Notes: a model not told the origin generated them from the letters alone. A DNA stretch of 64,000 bases from Pantoea latae (GCF_002077695.1 NZ_MWUE01000008.1:1-64000), one strand, 5' to 3'; counted from the stretch's first letter, positions 9,205 to 21,298 are shown. Translations and numbers: made by a program.

Positions 9205-9606
9205 GCTGGCTATTCGCCTGGCTGCGGCATGCGATAGCATTCACGGCGATCGATAAATAACGTGACGCATTGTGGTGGTAATGTAGCCTTTAAGGTGTAA
9301 ATAACACGGATGGCGGTTATTCATGTTAATGATTTTTATTATTGCCTGATCGCTCTAAGATGGAAGGAGTTCGAGTTATAAATATAGGTCAATAAAAAGC
9401 GTTAATTTATCTTCTGTTGATTGATGTGGCTTTTTTATGACGCTACATTAGCGCCGTTAATTACAGTCAGGGCGGCAGAGCGCGGCGCCTGGCGCCATCG
9501 CTGGTTCAGCGAAAATATCGTTAATGTACGAATAATCGTTATATACGCCTGCCTGCTGATATTGGCTGTGCAGGGGCCTAAAGGCGGTTACTCGCGTGGA
9601 GAAAAT
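9205..9606. other. intergenic region before the chaperone gene
   Basis: Roughly 400 bases between the pilin terminator and the chaperone start. The chaperone frame stays open upstream to 9421, but that extension (WLFYDATLAPL...) is not chaperone-like and precedes the proper signal peptide. It could be a remnant of other coding sequence, but I cannot identify it. Confidence 0.4.
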
Positions 9607-10326
9607 ATGTCTGGTTATTTATTGCGTCAAACCCTCTTAGCCGCGGCGGTTCTGTATTGCCTGACGCCGCCGCTGGCCTGTGCGGGTGGCATTAGGCTCG
9701 GCAGCACGCGCGCCATCTATTCCGACACGCAAAAACAGATCGGCCTGGCGGTACGCAACACCTCCGATAAGCAGCCTTTTTGGGTTCAGTCCTGGGTCGA
9801 AGGGGCGGATGGGCATAAAACGCAGGATTTCAGGGTTACGCCGCCGCTCTACCTCAGCGAACCGGGCAAGGCCAATACGCTGCGCCTGACGTATGTCGGC
9901 AGGCCGGCGAAGCAGAACGAGGAGACGCTTTACTATTTTCGCAGCAGAGCGATTCCTGCCCTCAGCAAAAAAGAGACAGAAGGAAGAGATCTCTTGCTGC
10001 TGGCCGCAGTGACGCGCATAAAACTCTTTTTACGTCCGGCTGGCTTAACGCCTGCGGTTGACGACGCGCCGGCGCAGCTTAGTTTCCACCGCAGCGGCAA
10101 TGCTGTGCGCATCGATAATCCTACGCCGTATCACATTACCCTGACGCAGATAAACAGTGGCGGGGAGCCACTGGAGGATGTGATGGTCAATCCGCACGCC
10201 TCCGCCACCGTTGCGCTGCCGTCCGCAGCCAGCAGCAGCGTCAGCTTCCACACCATTAACGATGCTGGCGCCATTACGCCGCAAAAACAGGCGGCGCTGC
10301 TGTCAGATCTGTCAGGGAAGCGGTAG
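9607..10326 (+). CDS. periplasmic fimbrial chaperone (PapD/FimC family)
   Basis: The 239-residue protein has a signal peptide ending at PPLACA and then a two-domain chaperone. GIRLGSTRAIYSDTQKQIGLAVRNTSDKQPFWVQSWVEG is the N-terminal G1/A1 region of PapD-like proteins (quoted in part: start TRAIYS, then LAVRNTS). A hydrophobic segment with the conserved YYFRSRAIP stretch leads to the interdomain region. Such chaperones complete the fold of pilin subunits by donor-strand complementation. I chose the ATG at 9607, with GGAGA at about 9598-9602, because it directly precedes the signal peptide. The likely client is the pilin-like protein upstream; no usher is near. Confidence 0.82.
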   Translation: MSGYLLRQTLLAAAVLYCLTPPLACAGGIRLGSTRAIYSDTQKQIGLAVRNTSDKQPFWVQSWVEGADGHKTQDFRVTPPLYLSEPGKANTLRLTYVGRPAKQNEETLYYFRSRAIPALSKKETEGRDLLLLAAVTRIKLFLRPAGLTPAVDDAPAQLSFHRSGNAVRIDNPTPYHITLTQINSGGEPLEDVMVNPHASATVALPSAASSSVSFHTINDAGAITPQKQAALLSDLSGKR

Positions 10327-10369
10327 AGCCAGCGCCCGGCAAAGCGCTAACAGGGCAACTTTCCAGATA

Positions 10370-10398
10370 AAAAAAATCCACGCCGCAGCGTGGATTTG
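10370..10398 (-). terminator. terminator of ychF (bidirectional hairpin)
   Basis: AAATCCACGC / GCGTGGATTT with a four-base loop. On the minus strand it is followed by a run of eight T residues, so it ends ychF transcription; it may also stop reading from the chaperone gene. Confidence 0.88.
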
Positions 10399-10425
10399 TC
10401 GTTCAGGCGGCAGGGCAGCCGCAGG

Positions 10426-11517
10426 TCAGACGTTAAACAAAAAGTTCATTACATCGCCATCTTTCACGATGTACTCTTTCCCTTCTGAACGCATTTTTCC
10501 CGCTTCTTTCGCGCCCTGTTCGCCTTTATAAGCAACAAAGTCGTCAAAGGCGATGGTCTGCGCACGAATAAAGCCTTTCTCGAAATCGGTGTGGATCTTA
10601 CCCGCCGCCTGCGGCGCGGTGGCGCCGACCGGGATGGTCCAGGCGCGCACTTCTTTCACGCCCGCAGTGAAGTAGGTCTGCAGGTTCAGCAGCGCATAAC
10701 CGGCGCGGATCACGCGGTTGAGGCCAGGCTCTTCCAGACCCAGTTCGGCCATAAACTCGGCGCGATCTTCGTCATCCAGCTCGGCGATATCTGACTCTAC
10801 CGCCGCGCAAACCGGCACTACCACCGATCCTTCCGCTTCTGCGATGGCGCGCACCTGATCCAGGTACGGGTTATTCTCAAAGCCATCTTCGTTGACGTTG
10901 GCGATGTACATGGTTGGCTTCAGGGTCAGGAAGCTGAGATAGCGGATCGCCGCTTTCTCGTCGGCGTCCAGCTTCAGGGCGCGCAGCATACCGGCGTTTT
11001 CCAGATGCGGCAGGCACTTCTCCAGCGCGGCCAGCTCAACCTTCGCGTCTTTGTCGCCGCCTTTGGCTTTTTTCTGCACGCGCTGAATGGCGCGCTCGCA
11101 GGTTTCCAGATCGGAAAGGGCCAGCTCGGTGTTGATCACGTCGATATCTTCCGCCGGATCGACTTTGCCCGCGACGTGAATGATGTTTTCGTTCTCGAAG
11201 CAGCGCACCACATGGCCGATCGCTTCGGTTTCGCGGATATTGGTCAGGAACTGGTTGCCCAGGCCTTCGCCTTTCGACGCGCCTTTCACCAGGCCCGCGA
11301 TGTCAACGAACTCCATGGTGGTCGGCACCAGACGCTGCGGTTTGACGATCTCCGCCAGCTGGTCAAGGCGCGGATCCGGCATCGGCACCACGCCGGTGTT
11401 GGGCTCGATGGTGCAGAACGGGAAGTTAGCCGCTTCGATGCCCGCTTTGGTCAGCGCGTTGAACAGGGTGGATTTACCGACGTTCGGCAGGCCCACGATA
11501 CCGCATTTGAATCCCAT
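10426..11517 (-). CDS. ychF: redox-regulated ATPase YchF (Obg-family)
   Basis: The 363-residue P-loop protein is nearly identical in layout to E. coli YchF/EngD. The Walker A motif GLPNVGKST lies at residues 8-16, followed by the characteristic [10 protein letters not shown] switch region and a [11 protein letters not shown]3 motif. A helical coiled-coil region and a C-terminal TGS domain ([20 protein letters not shown], in part) follow. YchF hydrolyses ATP in preference to GTP, associates with ribosomes and affects the oxidative stress response. It lies 103 bases downstream of pth on the same strand, as in E. coli, and ends in its own terminator. Confidence 0.97.
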   Translation of the reverse strand: MGFKCGIVGLPNVGKSTLFNALTKAGIEAANFPFCTIEPNTGVVPMPDPRLDQLAEIVKPQRLVPTTMEFVDIAGLVKGASKGEGLGNQFLTNIRETEAIGHVVRCFENENIIHVAGKVDPAEDIDVINTELALSDLETCERAIQRVQKKAKGGDKDAKVELAALEKCLPHLENAGMLRALKLDADEKAAIRYLSFLTLKPTMYIANVNEDGFENNPYLDQVRAIAEAEGSVVVPVCAAVESDIAELDDEDRAEFMAELGLEEPGLNRVIRAGYALLNLQTYFTAGVKEVRAWTIPVGATAPQAAGKIHTDFEKGFIRAQTIAFDDFVAYKGEQGAKEAGKMRSEGKEYIVKDGDVMNFLFNV

Positions 11518-11620
11518 GGTTGGTTACCCTTCTGACTTGAGGTGCAACGCCTGCTGCAGGCGTTGCCGGAAACGAAAAAAAGTTGGCGCATTATACACAG
11601 AAATCGCGCGGGCAGGGCGT

Positions 11621-12208
11621 TTAGCTCGCCTTGAACGCGTGCAGCCGGTTCATCGCCTTCAGGCGATCCTCTTTCAGCCACACTTCGGTGCAGCGCGCCG
11701 CTTCGTCAATGGCGTCCTCGATCAGCTTTTGCTCGCTGGCGGGCGGCCTGCCCAGCACAAATCCCGTCACCTTGTTGCGATCGCCCGGATGGCCGATGCC
11801 GATGCGCAGGCGGTGAAAGTTATTGTTGTTGCCCAGCCTGCTGATGATGTCCTTCAGCCCGTTATGGCCGCCGTGTCCGCCGCCCTGTTTGAACTTCGCC
11901 ACGCCAGGCGGCAGATCCAGCTCATCGTGCGCCACCAGAATCTCCTCCGGCGCGATGCGGAAAAAGGTCGCCATCGCCGCCACGGCTTTGCCGCTGAGGT
12001 TCATAAAGGTGGTGGGCACCAGCAGGCGCACATCTTCACCCGCCAGGCTGATGCGCGCGGTATAGCCGAAAAACTTCGCCTCTTCCTTTAGAGACTGATT
12101 GTGACGCTCCGCCAGCAAATCAACATACCAGGCGCCCGCGTTATGCCGCGTCGCGGCGTACTCCGCGCCCGGATTGGCCAGGCCCACAATCAGTTTAATG
12201 CTGCTCAC
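11621..12208 (-). CDS. pth: peptidyl-tRNA hydrolase
   Basis: Pth releases tRNA from peptidyl-tRNA that has dropped off the ribosome. The 195-residue protein has the [10 protein letters not shown] start, the TRHN segment containing the catalytic His (residue 22 here), FMNLSG and HDELDLPPG (catalytic Asp), and the [11 protein letters not shown] motif. I start it at GTG 12208 because this matches the usual 194-196 residues; the frame is open further upstream but that part has no family similarity. AGGA lies about ten bases before the GTG. ychF follows and is probably co-transcribed. Confidence 0.96.
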   Translation of the reverse strand: MSSIKLIVGLANPGAEYAATRHNAGAWYVDLLAERHNQSLKEEAKFFGYTARISLAGEDVRLLVPTTFMNLSGKAVAAMATFFRIAPEEILVAHDELDLPPGVAKFKQGGGHGGHNGLKDIISRLGNNNNFHRLRIGIGHPGDRNKVTGFVLGRPPASEQKLIEDAIDEAARCTEVWLKEDRLKAMNRLHAFKAS

Positions 12209-12471
12209 GATGATTATCCTGCTCAGGTGATGAAAAGGCGTTAGTGTACTGCGCGGCAGAGAAGAGAACAAACGCCGCAGCAAAGGGGTGGTTACGTCGC
12301 GTGATTAACTATTTATTTCTTTAAATCAAGCGTCTAAGCGTAAATTTACGTCAGCCTTTATTGGTGTTTGTGATCCTGGACGCAATTCAACCGGGCTTCA
12401 TTGCCTAAACTTATGACAAGTTAACATTACGTGCGGTTGGTATTGCTTGTTCATATGGACAGAGGTGAGTT

Positions 12472-12741
12472 ATGAAACATCAACATTGTCGCAAAGCAGG
12501 AAACGCCATGATGGTTGTGGGGCTGATCGTGATGGTCTCCAGCATCATCTTCTCGGTGCTCAACCAGCTGCCAGACATGCAGATGCCGGCGCTGCTGGCG
12601 CAGGGCGCGATTCTGGGCATCTTTATCGGCGCGCTGCTGTGGCTGACCGGGGCGCGCGTCAGCGGCCGCGAGAAGATCGAAGACCGCTACTTCTGGCATC
12701 GCCACTATGACAAACGCTGCCGCCGCACGCCGCACCACTAA
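12472..12741 (+). CDS. ychH: YchH stress-associated inner membrane protein
   Basis: An 89-residue DUF2583-family membrane protein with two transmembrane helices (about 13-31 and 41-59) and a charged, His/Arg-rich C-terminus (YFWHRHYDKRCRRTPHH). It matches E. coli YchH in length and position, divergent from pth and convergent with prs. E. coli YchH is induced under stress and regulated by CRP; its molecular role is unknown. A GAGGTG ribosome site precedes the ATG. Confidence 0.9.
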   Translation: MKHQHCRKAGNAMMVVGLIVMVSSIIFSVLNQLPDMQMPALLAQGAILGIFIGALLWLTGARVSGREKIEDRYFWHRHYDKRCRRTPHH

Positions 12742-12757
12742 CAGGGCCATTCAGGCA

Positions 12758-12788
12758 TAAAAAAACCGGGCGCATGGCCCGGTTTTTT
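12758..12788. terminator. bidirectional terminator between ychH and prs
   Basis: AAAAAACCGGGC, loop GCAT or so, GCCCGGTTTTTT: a symmetric hairpin flanked by A and T runs, serving the convergent ychH and prs. Confidence 0.92.
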
Positions 12789-12800
12789 ATTAGGCGAAAA

Positions 12801-13820
<1,020 letters not shown>

Positions 13821-13864
13821 TCATACGGGTGTGTTAATGCGCCGTGTGCAGCGTCTGGAACAGG

Positions 13865-13877
13865 GTGACACTGTCAC
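13865..13877. repeat. short perfect palindrome upstream of prs
   Basis: GTGACA C TGTCAC, a perfect 6+1+6 palindrome, lies about 115 bases ahead of the prs start and just after the ispE stop. It could be an operator or a small RNA hairpin; I do not recognise a regulator for it. Confidence 0.4.
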
Positions 13878-13885
13878 ACATGCGC

Positions 13886-14743
13886 TTACAGCCCGGAAAG
13901 GGTGCGATGCAGAGGCGAGACGTTAACGCCTCGCGCGACAAATCCGCATACCCATTTCGGGGCGAGTTCCAGCACCTGACGAGCGGCTGACTCGGTGTCA
14001 AATTCGGCAAACACGCAAGCGCCAGTGCCAGTCAGGCGCGACGGCGCGTATTCTAGCAGCCAGGAAACAAGCTCATCAACCTCGCGAAAACGTTTTCTTA
14101 CCACTGCCTCACAATCATTGTGAAAGGGTGTCGATAAAAGCGCCGCCAGCGAACGCACCGGCGTGTCGCGCGTCAGCTGCGGATCGTTAAACACCAGCGG
14201 CGTCGGCACGCTGACGCCGGGATGCGCCACCAGATACCATTTTTCTGCCGGATCGGCAGGCTGTAGCTGCTCGCCGACCCCCTGCGCAAAAGCGGCGAAC
14301 CCTCTGACGAACACCGGCACGTCCGCGCCAAGCCTGATGCCCAGCTCCGCCAGCGTCTCGAGCGAGAAACCCGCGCCCCACAGATGATTGAGCGCCACCA
14401 GCACCGTGGCCGCGTCGGAAGAGCCGCCGCCCAGCCCGCCGCCCATCGGCAGCCTTTTTTCAATGGCGATCTGCGCGCCGGCGTCGGCGGGTAGCCGGCG
14501 CTGCGCCAGCGCGGCCTGGCGCAGCAGCAGCGCGGCGCGCACCATCAGGTTGTCGTCATGGGCGACCCCTTCGACCGGTGTAGTCAGGGTGACACGGCCG
14601 CTGCTGTCCGGCGTAATCTGCAGCTGGTCGCCGTAGTCGAGAAACTGAAACAGGGTTTGCAGATTATGGTAGCCGTCAGCGCGACGGCCGGTGATATAGA
14701 GAAACAGATTCAGCTTTGCCGGTGCGGGCCACGAGGTGATCAT
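13886..14743 (-). CDS. ispE: 4-diphosphocytidyl-2-C-methyl-D-erythritol kinase
   Basis: IspE phosphorylates CDP-ME in the MEP isoprenoid pathway. The 285-residue GHMP kinase has the start [13 protein letters not shown], the ATP-binding loop [15 protein letters not shown] near residues 95-109 and the LTGTGACVF motif near the C-terminus. Its ATG overlaps the lolB stop by four bases, so the two are translationally coupled as in E. coli. Confidence 0.97.
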   Translation of the reverse strand: MITSWPAPAKLNLFLYITGRRADGYHNLQTLFQFLDYGDQLQITPDSSGRVTLTTPVEGVAHDDNLMVRAALLLRQAALAQRRLPADAGAQIAIEKRLPMGGGLGGGSSDAATVLVALNHLWGAGFSLETLAELGIRLGADVPVFVRGFAAFAQGVGEQLQPADPAEKWYLVAHPGVSVPTPLVFNDPQLTRDTPVRSLAALLSTPFHNDCEAVVRKRFREVDELVSWLLEYAPSRLTGTGACVFAEFDTESAARQVLELAPKWVCGFVARGVNVSPLHRTLSGL

Positions 14744-15366
14744 TGCAGCGTCCAGCTATCCATACGCAGCTTGATGCGCTGATCGCCTTCGCGCAGCTCA
14801 AGGTTCGCCGGCAGCGGCGGGGTGGTTTTGCTGTCGTAGTCCTGAATCGTCACCTGCCATGTCTGGCCGTTGCTGCGGTAGTTCAGGCTTTTCAGCTGAT
14901 AGTTGCTGTTGAGCTGATAGTCGCTGGCGTCGCCAGGCAGGCCCATCATCCACTGGCGCAGGTTGGCGAGCGGGATATCCATGCCGGTCAGCTGGGCGAT
15001 CATCTTCTCCGCGTCGTTGCTGACGTAGCGTTTGCCTTTATTGTCCACCAGCTGCACGGTCTGGCCCTGAGCGTCGAGCTGCAGTTCGGTGCTGCCCAGC
15101 GGGTTGGTCAGCAGCAGGCGATAGCGATCCGGCGCGGTCTGCTGCCAGTTAAAGCGCGCATAGACCTTCTGCTTGTCGGACAGGTAGGCGAAGGCGCCGC
15201 GTGTCTGGTAGTGCGTGACGTGCGCCACAGCCTGCTGGTGCTGCTGCCACTGCGGCGCGGTGGTGCTCGGACCCGGACCCTGAGGTTGTTTAACGGCACA
15301 GGCGGCTAACAGGACGCTTGCCAGCGGCAAAAGGCGCAACATCGTGCGGGGTGAAAAGGTCATCAC
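14740..15366 (-). CDS. lolB: outer membrane lipoprotein receptor LolB
   Basis: LolB accepts lipoproteins from LolA at the inner face of the outer membrane. The 208-residue product has a lipoprotein signal with lipobox LLAAC, no Asp at +2 (outer membrane sorting), and the LolB beta-barrel body with [20 protein letters not shown] strands. The first codon is GTG at 15366, eight bases after GAGGAG; an ATG follows at once at 15363 and could be used instead. It is divergent from hemA and heads lolB-ispE. Confidence 0.94.
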   Translation of the reverse strand: MMTFSPRTMLRLLPLASVLLAACAVKQPQGPGPSTTAPQWQQHQQAVAHVTHYQTRGAFAYLSDKQKVYARFNWQQTAPDRYRLLLTNPLGSTELQLDAQGQTVQLVDNKGKRYVSNDAEKMIAQLTGMDIPLANLRQWMMGLPGDASDYQLNSNYQLKSLNYRSNGQTWQVTIQDYDSKTTPPLPANLELREGDQRIKLRMDSWTLQ

Positions 15367-15579
15367 GTGGTCATCTCCTCGGACACGTTTTTAATTCGTA
15401 ACGGATAACGCTAGCGATCCGCTTATAAACCGTCAATGCTGATAACAGGAAAATTGCGCACGATCAGTTTAATCTTATTACAGTCATAGCCTTTGTATGG
15501 CTTTTCATGATCTGCCGCATCTTGTAGAATGCGCATCACAAAACCCTGACATTATTGGGACATCCCAACTTTTATCGCC

Positions 15580-16836
15580 ATGACGCTGCTCGCTCTCGGA
15601 ATCAACCATAAAACTGCACCTGTCGCCCTGCGTGAACGCGTTGCGTTCGGGCCGGACGTGCTGGAGCAGGCGCTCGACAGCCTGCTTTCCCAGCCGATGG
15701 TGCAGAGCGGCGTCGTTCTCTCTACCTGCAACCGCACTGAACTCTACCTTAGCGTAGAACAGCAGGCGGATCTGCAGGAGCGCCTGGTGCGCTGGCTGTG
15801 TGACTATCACCATCTTAATGAAGAGGACGTGCGTCAAAGTCTTTACTGGCATCAGGACAACGCGGCGGTGAGCCATCTGATGCGCGTGGCGAGCGGTCTC
15901 GACTCGCTGGTGCTGGGCGAACCGCAAATCCTCGGCCAGGTGAAAAAAGCCTTCGCCGACTCGCAGCGCGGCCATGCGCTGAGCAGCGAGCTGGAGCGTA
16001 TGTTCCAGAAAACCTTCTCGGTCGCCAAACGGGTGCGCACTGAAACGGAAATCGGCGCCAGCGCGGTGTCGGTCGCCTTCGCCGCCTGCACCCTGGCGCG
16101 GCAGATCTTCGAATCGCTCTCTACCGTCAACGTGCTGCTGGTTGGCGCGGGCGAAACCATCGAGCTGGTGGCGCGCCACCTGCGCGAGCATAAAGTGCAG
16201 AAGCTGATTATCGCCAATCGCACGCGCGAGCGCGCCGAGCGGCTGGCGGAAGAGGTTGGCGCAGAGGTGATTGGCCTTGGCGACATCGACGCGCGCCTCG
16301 CCGACGCCGATATCGTGATCTCCTCCACCGCCAGCCCGCTGCCGATTATCGGCAAAGGGATGATGGAGCGTGCGCTGAAAGCGCGCCGCAACAAGCCGGT
16401 GCTGCTGGTGGATATCGCCGTGCCGCGCGACGTCGAGCCGGAAGTGGGCAAGCTGCCTAACGCCTATCTCTACAGCGTTGACGATCTGCAGGCGATCATC
16501 GAGCAGAACATGGCGCAGCGCAAAGCCGCCGCCGTGCAGGCGGAAAGCATCGTGGTGCAGGAGAGCGGCGAGTTTATGTCCTGGCTGCGCGCCCAGAGCG
16601 CGGTTGAGACCATCCGCGAATACCGCTCTCAGGCGGAAGGCGTGCGCGCCGATCTCGAATCACGCGCGCTGGCCGCGCTGCAGCAGGGCGCCGATCCGCA
16701 GAAAGTGCTGCAGGAGCTGGCGCACAAGCTGACCAACCGTTTAATTCACGCACCAACCAAATCTCTGCAGCAGGCCGCCCGAGACGGCGACACTGAACGC
16801 CTGCAATTGCTTCGCGACAGCCTCGGTCTCGAGTAG
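15580..16836 (+). CDS. hemA: glutamyl-tRNA reductase
   Basis: HemA reduces Glu-tRNA to glutamate 1-semialdehyde, the committed step of C5 tetrapyrrole synthesis. The 418-residue protein has the nucleophile Cys50 in LSTCNRTE, the [17 protein letters not shown] region, and the NADPH fold [17 protein letters not shown] near 187-203. Initiation has no strong Shine-Dalgarno site, as in E. coli. It leads hemA-prfA-prmC-sirB2-sirB1-kdsA. The product also matters for the siroheme needed by the nitrite reductase further along the window. Confidence 0.98.
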   Translation: MTLLALGINHKTAPVALRERVAFGPDVLEQALDSLLSQPMVQSGVVLSTCNRTELYLSVEQQADLQERLVRWLCDYHHLNEEDVRQSLYWHQDNAAVSHLMRVASGLDSLVLGEPQILGQVKKAFADSQRGHALSSELERMFQKTFSVAKRVRTETEIGASAVSVAFAACTLARQIFESLSTVNVLLVGAGETIELVARHLREHKVQKLIIANRTRERAERLAEEVGAEVIGLGDIDARLADADIVISSTASPLPIIGKGMMERALKARRNKPVLLVDIAVPRDVEPEVGKLPNAYLYSVDDLQAIIEQNMAQRKAAAVQAESIVVQESGEFMSWLRAQSAVETIREYRSQAEGVRADLESRALAALQQGADPQKVLQELAHKLTNRLIHAPTKSLQQAARDGDTERLQLLRDSLGLE

Positions 16837-16878
16837 ACTGCGGGGCTGTTGCCCTCTGTAACGAGAAATCCATCACCA

Positions 16879-17961
16879 ATGAAAACCTCTATTGTTGCCA
16901 AACTGGAAGCGCTGCAGGAGCGCCACGAAGAAGTGGAAGCGATGCTGGGCGATGCCAGCGTGATCGCCGATCAGGACCGCTTCCGCGCGCTGTCACGCGA
17001 ATATGCGCAGTTAACCGACGTGACCCAATGTTTCCGCGCGTGGCAGAGGACCCAGGACGATATCGATACCGCCCAGCTGATGCTGGAGGATGCGGAAATG
17101 CGCGATATGGCGCAGGAAGAGCTGCAGCAGGCGCGCGCCGAGAGCGAGCGGCTGGAGCAGCAGCTGCAGGTGCTGCTGCTGCCGAAAGATCCCGACGACG
17201 AACGCGCCTGCTTTGTTGAAGTGCGCGCCGGCACCGGCGGCGACGAGGCGGCGATCTTCGCCGGCGATCTGTTCCGCATGTACAGCCGCTACGCCGAGGC
17301 CCGCCGCTGGCGCGTGGAGATTGTCAGCGCCAACGAGGGCGAGCACGGCGGCTATAAAGAGGTGATCGCCCGCGTTACCGGCGAGGGCGCCTACGGCCGA
17401 CTGAAGTTCGAGTCGGGCGGCCACCGCGTGCAGCGCGTGCCGGAAACCGAGTCCCAGGGACGCATCCATACCTCCGCCTGCACCGTGGCGGTGATGCCGG
17501 AGGTGCCGGAAGCGGAGCTGCCGGAGATCAACCCGTCCGACCTGAAAATCGACACCTTCCGCTCGTCCGGCGCGGGCGGTCAGCACGTTAACACCACCGA
17601 CTCCGCTATCCGCATCACCCACCTGCCAACCGGCATCGTGGTGGAGTGCCAGGATGAGCGCTCGCAGCACAAAAACAAAGCCAAAGCGCTGGCGGTGCTG
17701 GGCGCGCGCATTCGCGCCGCAGAGATGGCGAAGCGCCACGAGGCGGAGGCGAGCACGCGCCGCAATCTGCTGGGCAGCGGCGACCGTTCCGACCGTATCC
17801 GCACCTACAACTTCCCGCAGGGCCGCGTCACCGACCACCGCATCAACCTCACCATTTACCGCCTGGACGAGACGATGGAAGGCAAGCTGGACAACCTGAT
17901 TGAGCCGATCGTGCAGGAGTATCAGGCCGATCAGCTGGCCGCGCTGGCTGGTCAGGAGTAA
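16879..17961 (+). CDS. prfA: peptide chain release factor 1
   Basis: RF1 decodes UAA and UAG and triggers peptide release. I start it at ATG 16879, which gives 360 residues and the [12 protein letters not shown] start of E. coli RF1; the frame is open 10 codons further upstream without support. GGQ lies at 233-235, exactly as in E. coli, in [10 protein letters not shown], and the gene ends in TAATG, overlapping prmC by one base. PrmC methylates that Gln. Confidence 0.98.
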   Translation: MKTSIVAKLEALQERHEEVEAMLGDASVIADQDRFRALSREYAQLTDVTQCFRAWQRTQDDIDTAQLMLEDAEMRDMAQEELQQARAESERLEQQLQVLLLPKDPDDERACFVEVRAGTGGDEAAIFAGDLFRMYSRYAEARRWRVEIVSANEGEHGGYKEVIARVTGEGAYGRLKFESGGHRVQRVPETESQGRIHTSACTVAVMPEVPEAELPEINPSDLKIDTFRSSGAGGQHVNTTDSAIRITHLPTGIVVECQDERSQHKNKAKALAVLGARIRAAEMAKRHEAEASTRRNLLGSGDRSDRIRTYNFPQGRVTDHRINLTIYRLDETMEGKLDNLIEPIVQEYQADQLAALAGQE

Positions 17962-18794
17962 TGACCTTTCGTGACTGGCTGAAACAGGCTGTCGCCGCGC
18001 TACAGGGCGGAGAAAGCCCGAAGCGCGACGCGCAGATCCTGCTGGGGTTCGTCACCGGCAAATCGCGCAGCTGGCTGGTGGCGTTCGATGAAACCGCGCT
18101 GCTGCCCGAGCAGCTGACGCGCCTTGACGCGCTGCTGGCGCGCCGCGTGCGCGGCGAGCCGGTGGCGCATCTGATCGGCGAGCGCGAGTTCTGGTCGCTG
18201 CCGCTGCGCGTCTCCGACGCCACGCTAATCCCGCGTCCCGATACCGAAGTGCTGGTGGAGCAGGCGCTGGCGCGTCTGCCCGCCGCGCCGGCGCGCATTC
18301 TCGACCTCGGCACCGGCACCGGCGCCATTGCGCTGGCGCTGGCGAGCGAACGGCCCGACTGCGCGGTGCTGGGCGTGGATCGCATCGAGGCCGCGGTGGC
18401 GCTGGCGCAAAGCAACGCCGAACGGCTGGCGATCCCCAACGCCGCCTTTGCGCTCAGCCACTGGTTCGACGCGCTGCCCGCCGGGCGCTTTGACCTGATC
18501 GTCAGCAATCCTCCCTATATCGACGCAGCCGATGCGCATCTGTCGCGGGGCGACGTGCGCTTCGAGCCGCGCAGCGCGCTGGTGGCGGACGACGCGGGTC
18601 TGGCGGATCTGCGCCTGCTGGTAGCTCAGGCGCCGCAGTGGCTTGCGCCCGGCGGCTGGCTGCTGCTGGAGCATGGCTGGCAGCAGGACGCGGCCGTGCG
18701 CGCGCTAATGCAGCAGCACGATTTTCTTCAGGTCGCGACCGTGCAGGACTACGGCGGTAATCCGCGCGTCACGCTCGGTCAGATTTCATCTTAA
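17961..18794 (+). CDS. prmC: release factor glutamine methyltransferase
   Basis: PrmC methylates the GGQ glutamine of RF1 and RF2 with SAM. The 277-residue protein has an N-terminal helical domain, the SAM loop ILDLGTGTGAIALAL near residues 112-126 and the catalytic NPPY at 183-186. The ATG shares its A with the prfA stop, so translation is coupled. Confidence 0.97.
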   Translation: MTFRDWLKQAVAALQGGESPKRDAQILLGFVTGKSRSWLVAFDETALLPEQLTRLDALLARRVRGEPVAHLIGEREFWSLPLRVSDATLIPRPDTEVLVEQALARLPAAPARILDLGTGTGAIALALASERPDCAVLGVDRIEAAVALAQSNAERLAIPNAAFALSHWFDALPAGRFDLIVSNPPYIDAADAHLSRGDVRFEPRSALVADDAGLADLRLLVAQAPQWLAPGGWLLLEHGWQQDAAVRALMQQHDFLQVATVQDYGGNPRVTLGQISS

Positions 18795-18806
18795 AAAGGA
18801 CGCACC

Positions 18807-19205
18807 ATGGCCGCTTACTACCCGCTTATTAAACAACTGCATCTGCTGACGGTGTTTATCAGCATCGCGCTTTTTGTCCTGCGCTTTTACTGGCTGCGCA
18901 GCGGCTCGGCGCTGCTGCAGCGGCGCTGGGTGCGCATTACGCCGCACGTTAACGACACCTTTTTACTGCTTACCGGCGTGCTGCTGGTGGTAATTACGCA
19001 CTTTTACCCGTTTTCACCGCAAGGAAGCTGGCTGACGGAGAAGCTTTTAGGCGTTATTATCTACATCGCCTTAGGTTCCGTGGCATTGAGTCGTCGCCCG
19101 CGCACCAGCCGCACGCGCTGGATCGCTTTCCTGGTCGCGCTGGTCGCGCTGGTGACAGTGATTAAGCTGGCGGTGACCAAAATGCCGTTATTGGGGATAG
19201 TATGA
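18807..19205 (+). CDS. sirB2: SirB2 family membrane protein
   Basis: The 132-residue hydrophobic protein has four predicted transmembrane helices (about 7-27, 44-64, 75-93, 103-123). It belongs to the SirB/YchQ family, whose biochemical function is unknown. It follows prmC after 12 bases with AAAAAGGA as ribosome site and overlaps sirB1 by ATGA. The gene position between prmC and sirB1 is as in E. coli. Confidence 0.92.
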   Translation: MAAYYPLIKQLHLLTVFISIALFVLRFYWLRSGSALLQRRWVRITPHVNDTFLLLTGVLLVVITHFYPFSPQGSWLTEKLLGVIIYIALGSVALSRRPRTSRTRWIAFLVALVALVTVIKLAVTKMPLLGIV

Positions 19206-20011
19206 CCTCCGCAGAACAATTAGATTTTAGCCAGACGCCGCTGTGTGAAGCGGTGATTGGCGCCACCCGCGCCATCCGCGCCGATTTCCCGGCGTCGTCC
19301 GTGCAGGAGCAGCTGGCGGCGCTGGTGGCGGAAGCCCGCCGCTACGTCAGCGGCGAGCAGGACGCCGATATGCAGCTGGAGAAGCTGCTGGAACTCTTTT
19401 ATCGCCAGTGGGGCTTCGGCGGCGCCAGCGGCGTTTATAACCTTTCTGACGCGCTGTGGCTGGATAAAGTGCTGAAGTCGCGCCAGGGCACGGCGGTGTC
19501 GCTTGGGGTGATCCTGCTGCATATCGCACAGGCGCTCGACATCCCGCTGATGCCGGTGATTTTTCCCACCCAGCTGATTCTACGCGCCGACTGGATCGAC
19601 GGCGATATGTGGCTGATCAATCCTTTCAACGGCGAGACGCTGGACACCCACACGCTGGAAGTGTGGCTGAAAGGCAATATCAGCCCGACGGCGAAGCTCT
19701 ATGACGACGATCTGGAAGAGGCGAAGACCATCAGCGTGATGCGCAAGATGCTCGACACCATGAAGGCGGCGCTGATGGAGGAGAAGCAGATGGAGCTGGC
19801 GCTCGGCGTGAGCCAGGTGCTGCTGCAGATCGATCCTGACGACCCGTATGAGATCCGCGATCGCGGGTTGATCTACGCGCAGCTGGAGTGCGAGCATATC
19901 GCGTTGAACGATTTAACCTACTTCGTTGAGCAGTGTCCTGAGGATCCGGTCAGCGAGATGATCAAAGTGCAAATTCACGCAATTGAACAGAAACAGGTGA
20001 CGCTGCACTAA
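19202..20011 (+). CDS. sirB1: SirB1 family protein (transglutaminase-like, TPR-like C-terminus)
   Basis: The 269-residue cytosolic protein matches E. coli YchA/SirB1: a transglutaminase-like N-terminal half (FYRQWGFGGASGVYNLSDA, VLKSRQGTAVSLGVILLHIA, in parts) and a TPR-like helical C-terminus (IDPDDPYEIRDRGLIYAQL). The name comes from a Salmonella virulence-regulation screen; the true role is unresolved. It is coupled to sirB2 and followed 26 bases later by kdsA. Confidence 0.93.
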   Translation: MTSAEQLDFSQTPLCEAVIGATRAIRADFPASSVQEQLAALVAEARRYVSGEQDADMQLEKLLELFYRQWGFGGASGVYNLSDALWLDKVLKSRQGTAVSLGVILLHIAQALDIPLMPVIFPTQLILRADWIDGDMWLINPFNGETLDTHTLEVWLKGNISPTAKLYDDDLEEAKTISVMRKMLDTMKAALMEEKQMELALGVSQVLLQIDPDDPYEIRDRGLIYAQLECEHIALNDLTYFVEQCPEDPVSEMIKVQIHAIEQKQVTLH

Positions 20012-20028
20012 GCGCACCACACAGTTAA

Positions 20029-20892
<864 letters not shown>

Positions 20893-20955
20893 GTCGCGCT
20901 TCGCGCTAAGAAATAAAACAGAGCGACCCTGGTCGTAATGCTTGTCAGTTCAGGT

Positions 20956-20990
20956 AAAGCCGCCGTTTTTTCAAAACGGCGGCTTTTTTT
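20956..20990 (+). terminator. rho-independent terminator after kdsA
   Basis: AAGCCGCCGTTTT, short loop, AAAACGGCGGCTT followed by a T run. It is the strongest terminator-like hairpin in this part of the window and closes the hemA-kdsA run. Confidence 0.93.
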
Positions 20991-21007
20991 ATGCGTGTGC
21001 CGGTGCG

Positions 21008-21212
21008 GGCCACCGCGCCTCCTCTGCTGCCGGGCCGTCCTCGCGCCGCTTCGCGGAGCCTTCGGCTGCAACGTCGTGCCGGACGGACCGTTCGGGTACG
21101 GCCATCCTGGCCTCCCCGAACAGCCTGTCGTATCCCTGCGACCGGCTCCTGGCACAACGTCTCCGCCTCAGCGCTGCGAATAGCCCTTTGCAGCAGAGGA
21201 GGCGCGGCGGCC
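21008..21212. repeat. about 205-base nested inverted repeat
   Basis: Arms 21008-21030 and 21190-21212 pair at 22 of 23 positions; the inner 16 (GCGCCTCCTCTGCTGC at 21015-21030 and its exact complement at 21190-21205) are perfect. Pairing resumes inside with GGGC/GCCC (21032-21035, 21183-21186). Smaller hairpins sit between the arms: CCGC-TTC-GCGG, AGCC-TTC-GGCT, and TTCGGG...CCCGAA around GGCC-ATCCT-GGCC. The whole could fold into one long branched stem as RNA or cruciform. No transposase-like frame is inside. It may be a family-specific intergenic palindromic element. Confidence 0.65.
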
Positions 21213-21298
21213 TCAGACAGGGTGCCCTTTGCCGCAGTAAAAGCGCTGTGGTCTGCTCCGTCAGGCTCTTTCCGGCCGCGCGCACGGAAGCTGGCCAG

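Noticed and set aside
6392-10326. A prophage covering the tailspike-like and fimbrial genes
   Set aside because: No integrase, capsid, tail, lysis or att-like repeats are visible.
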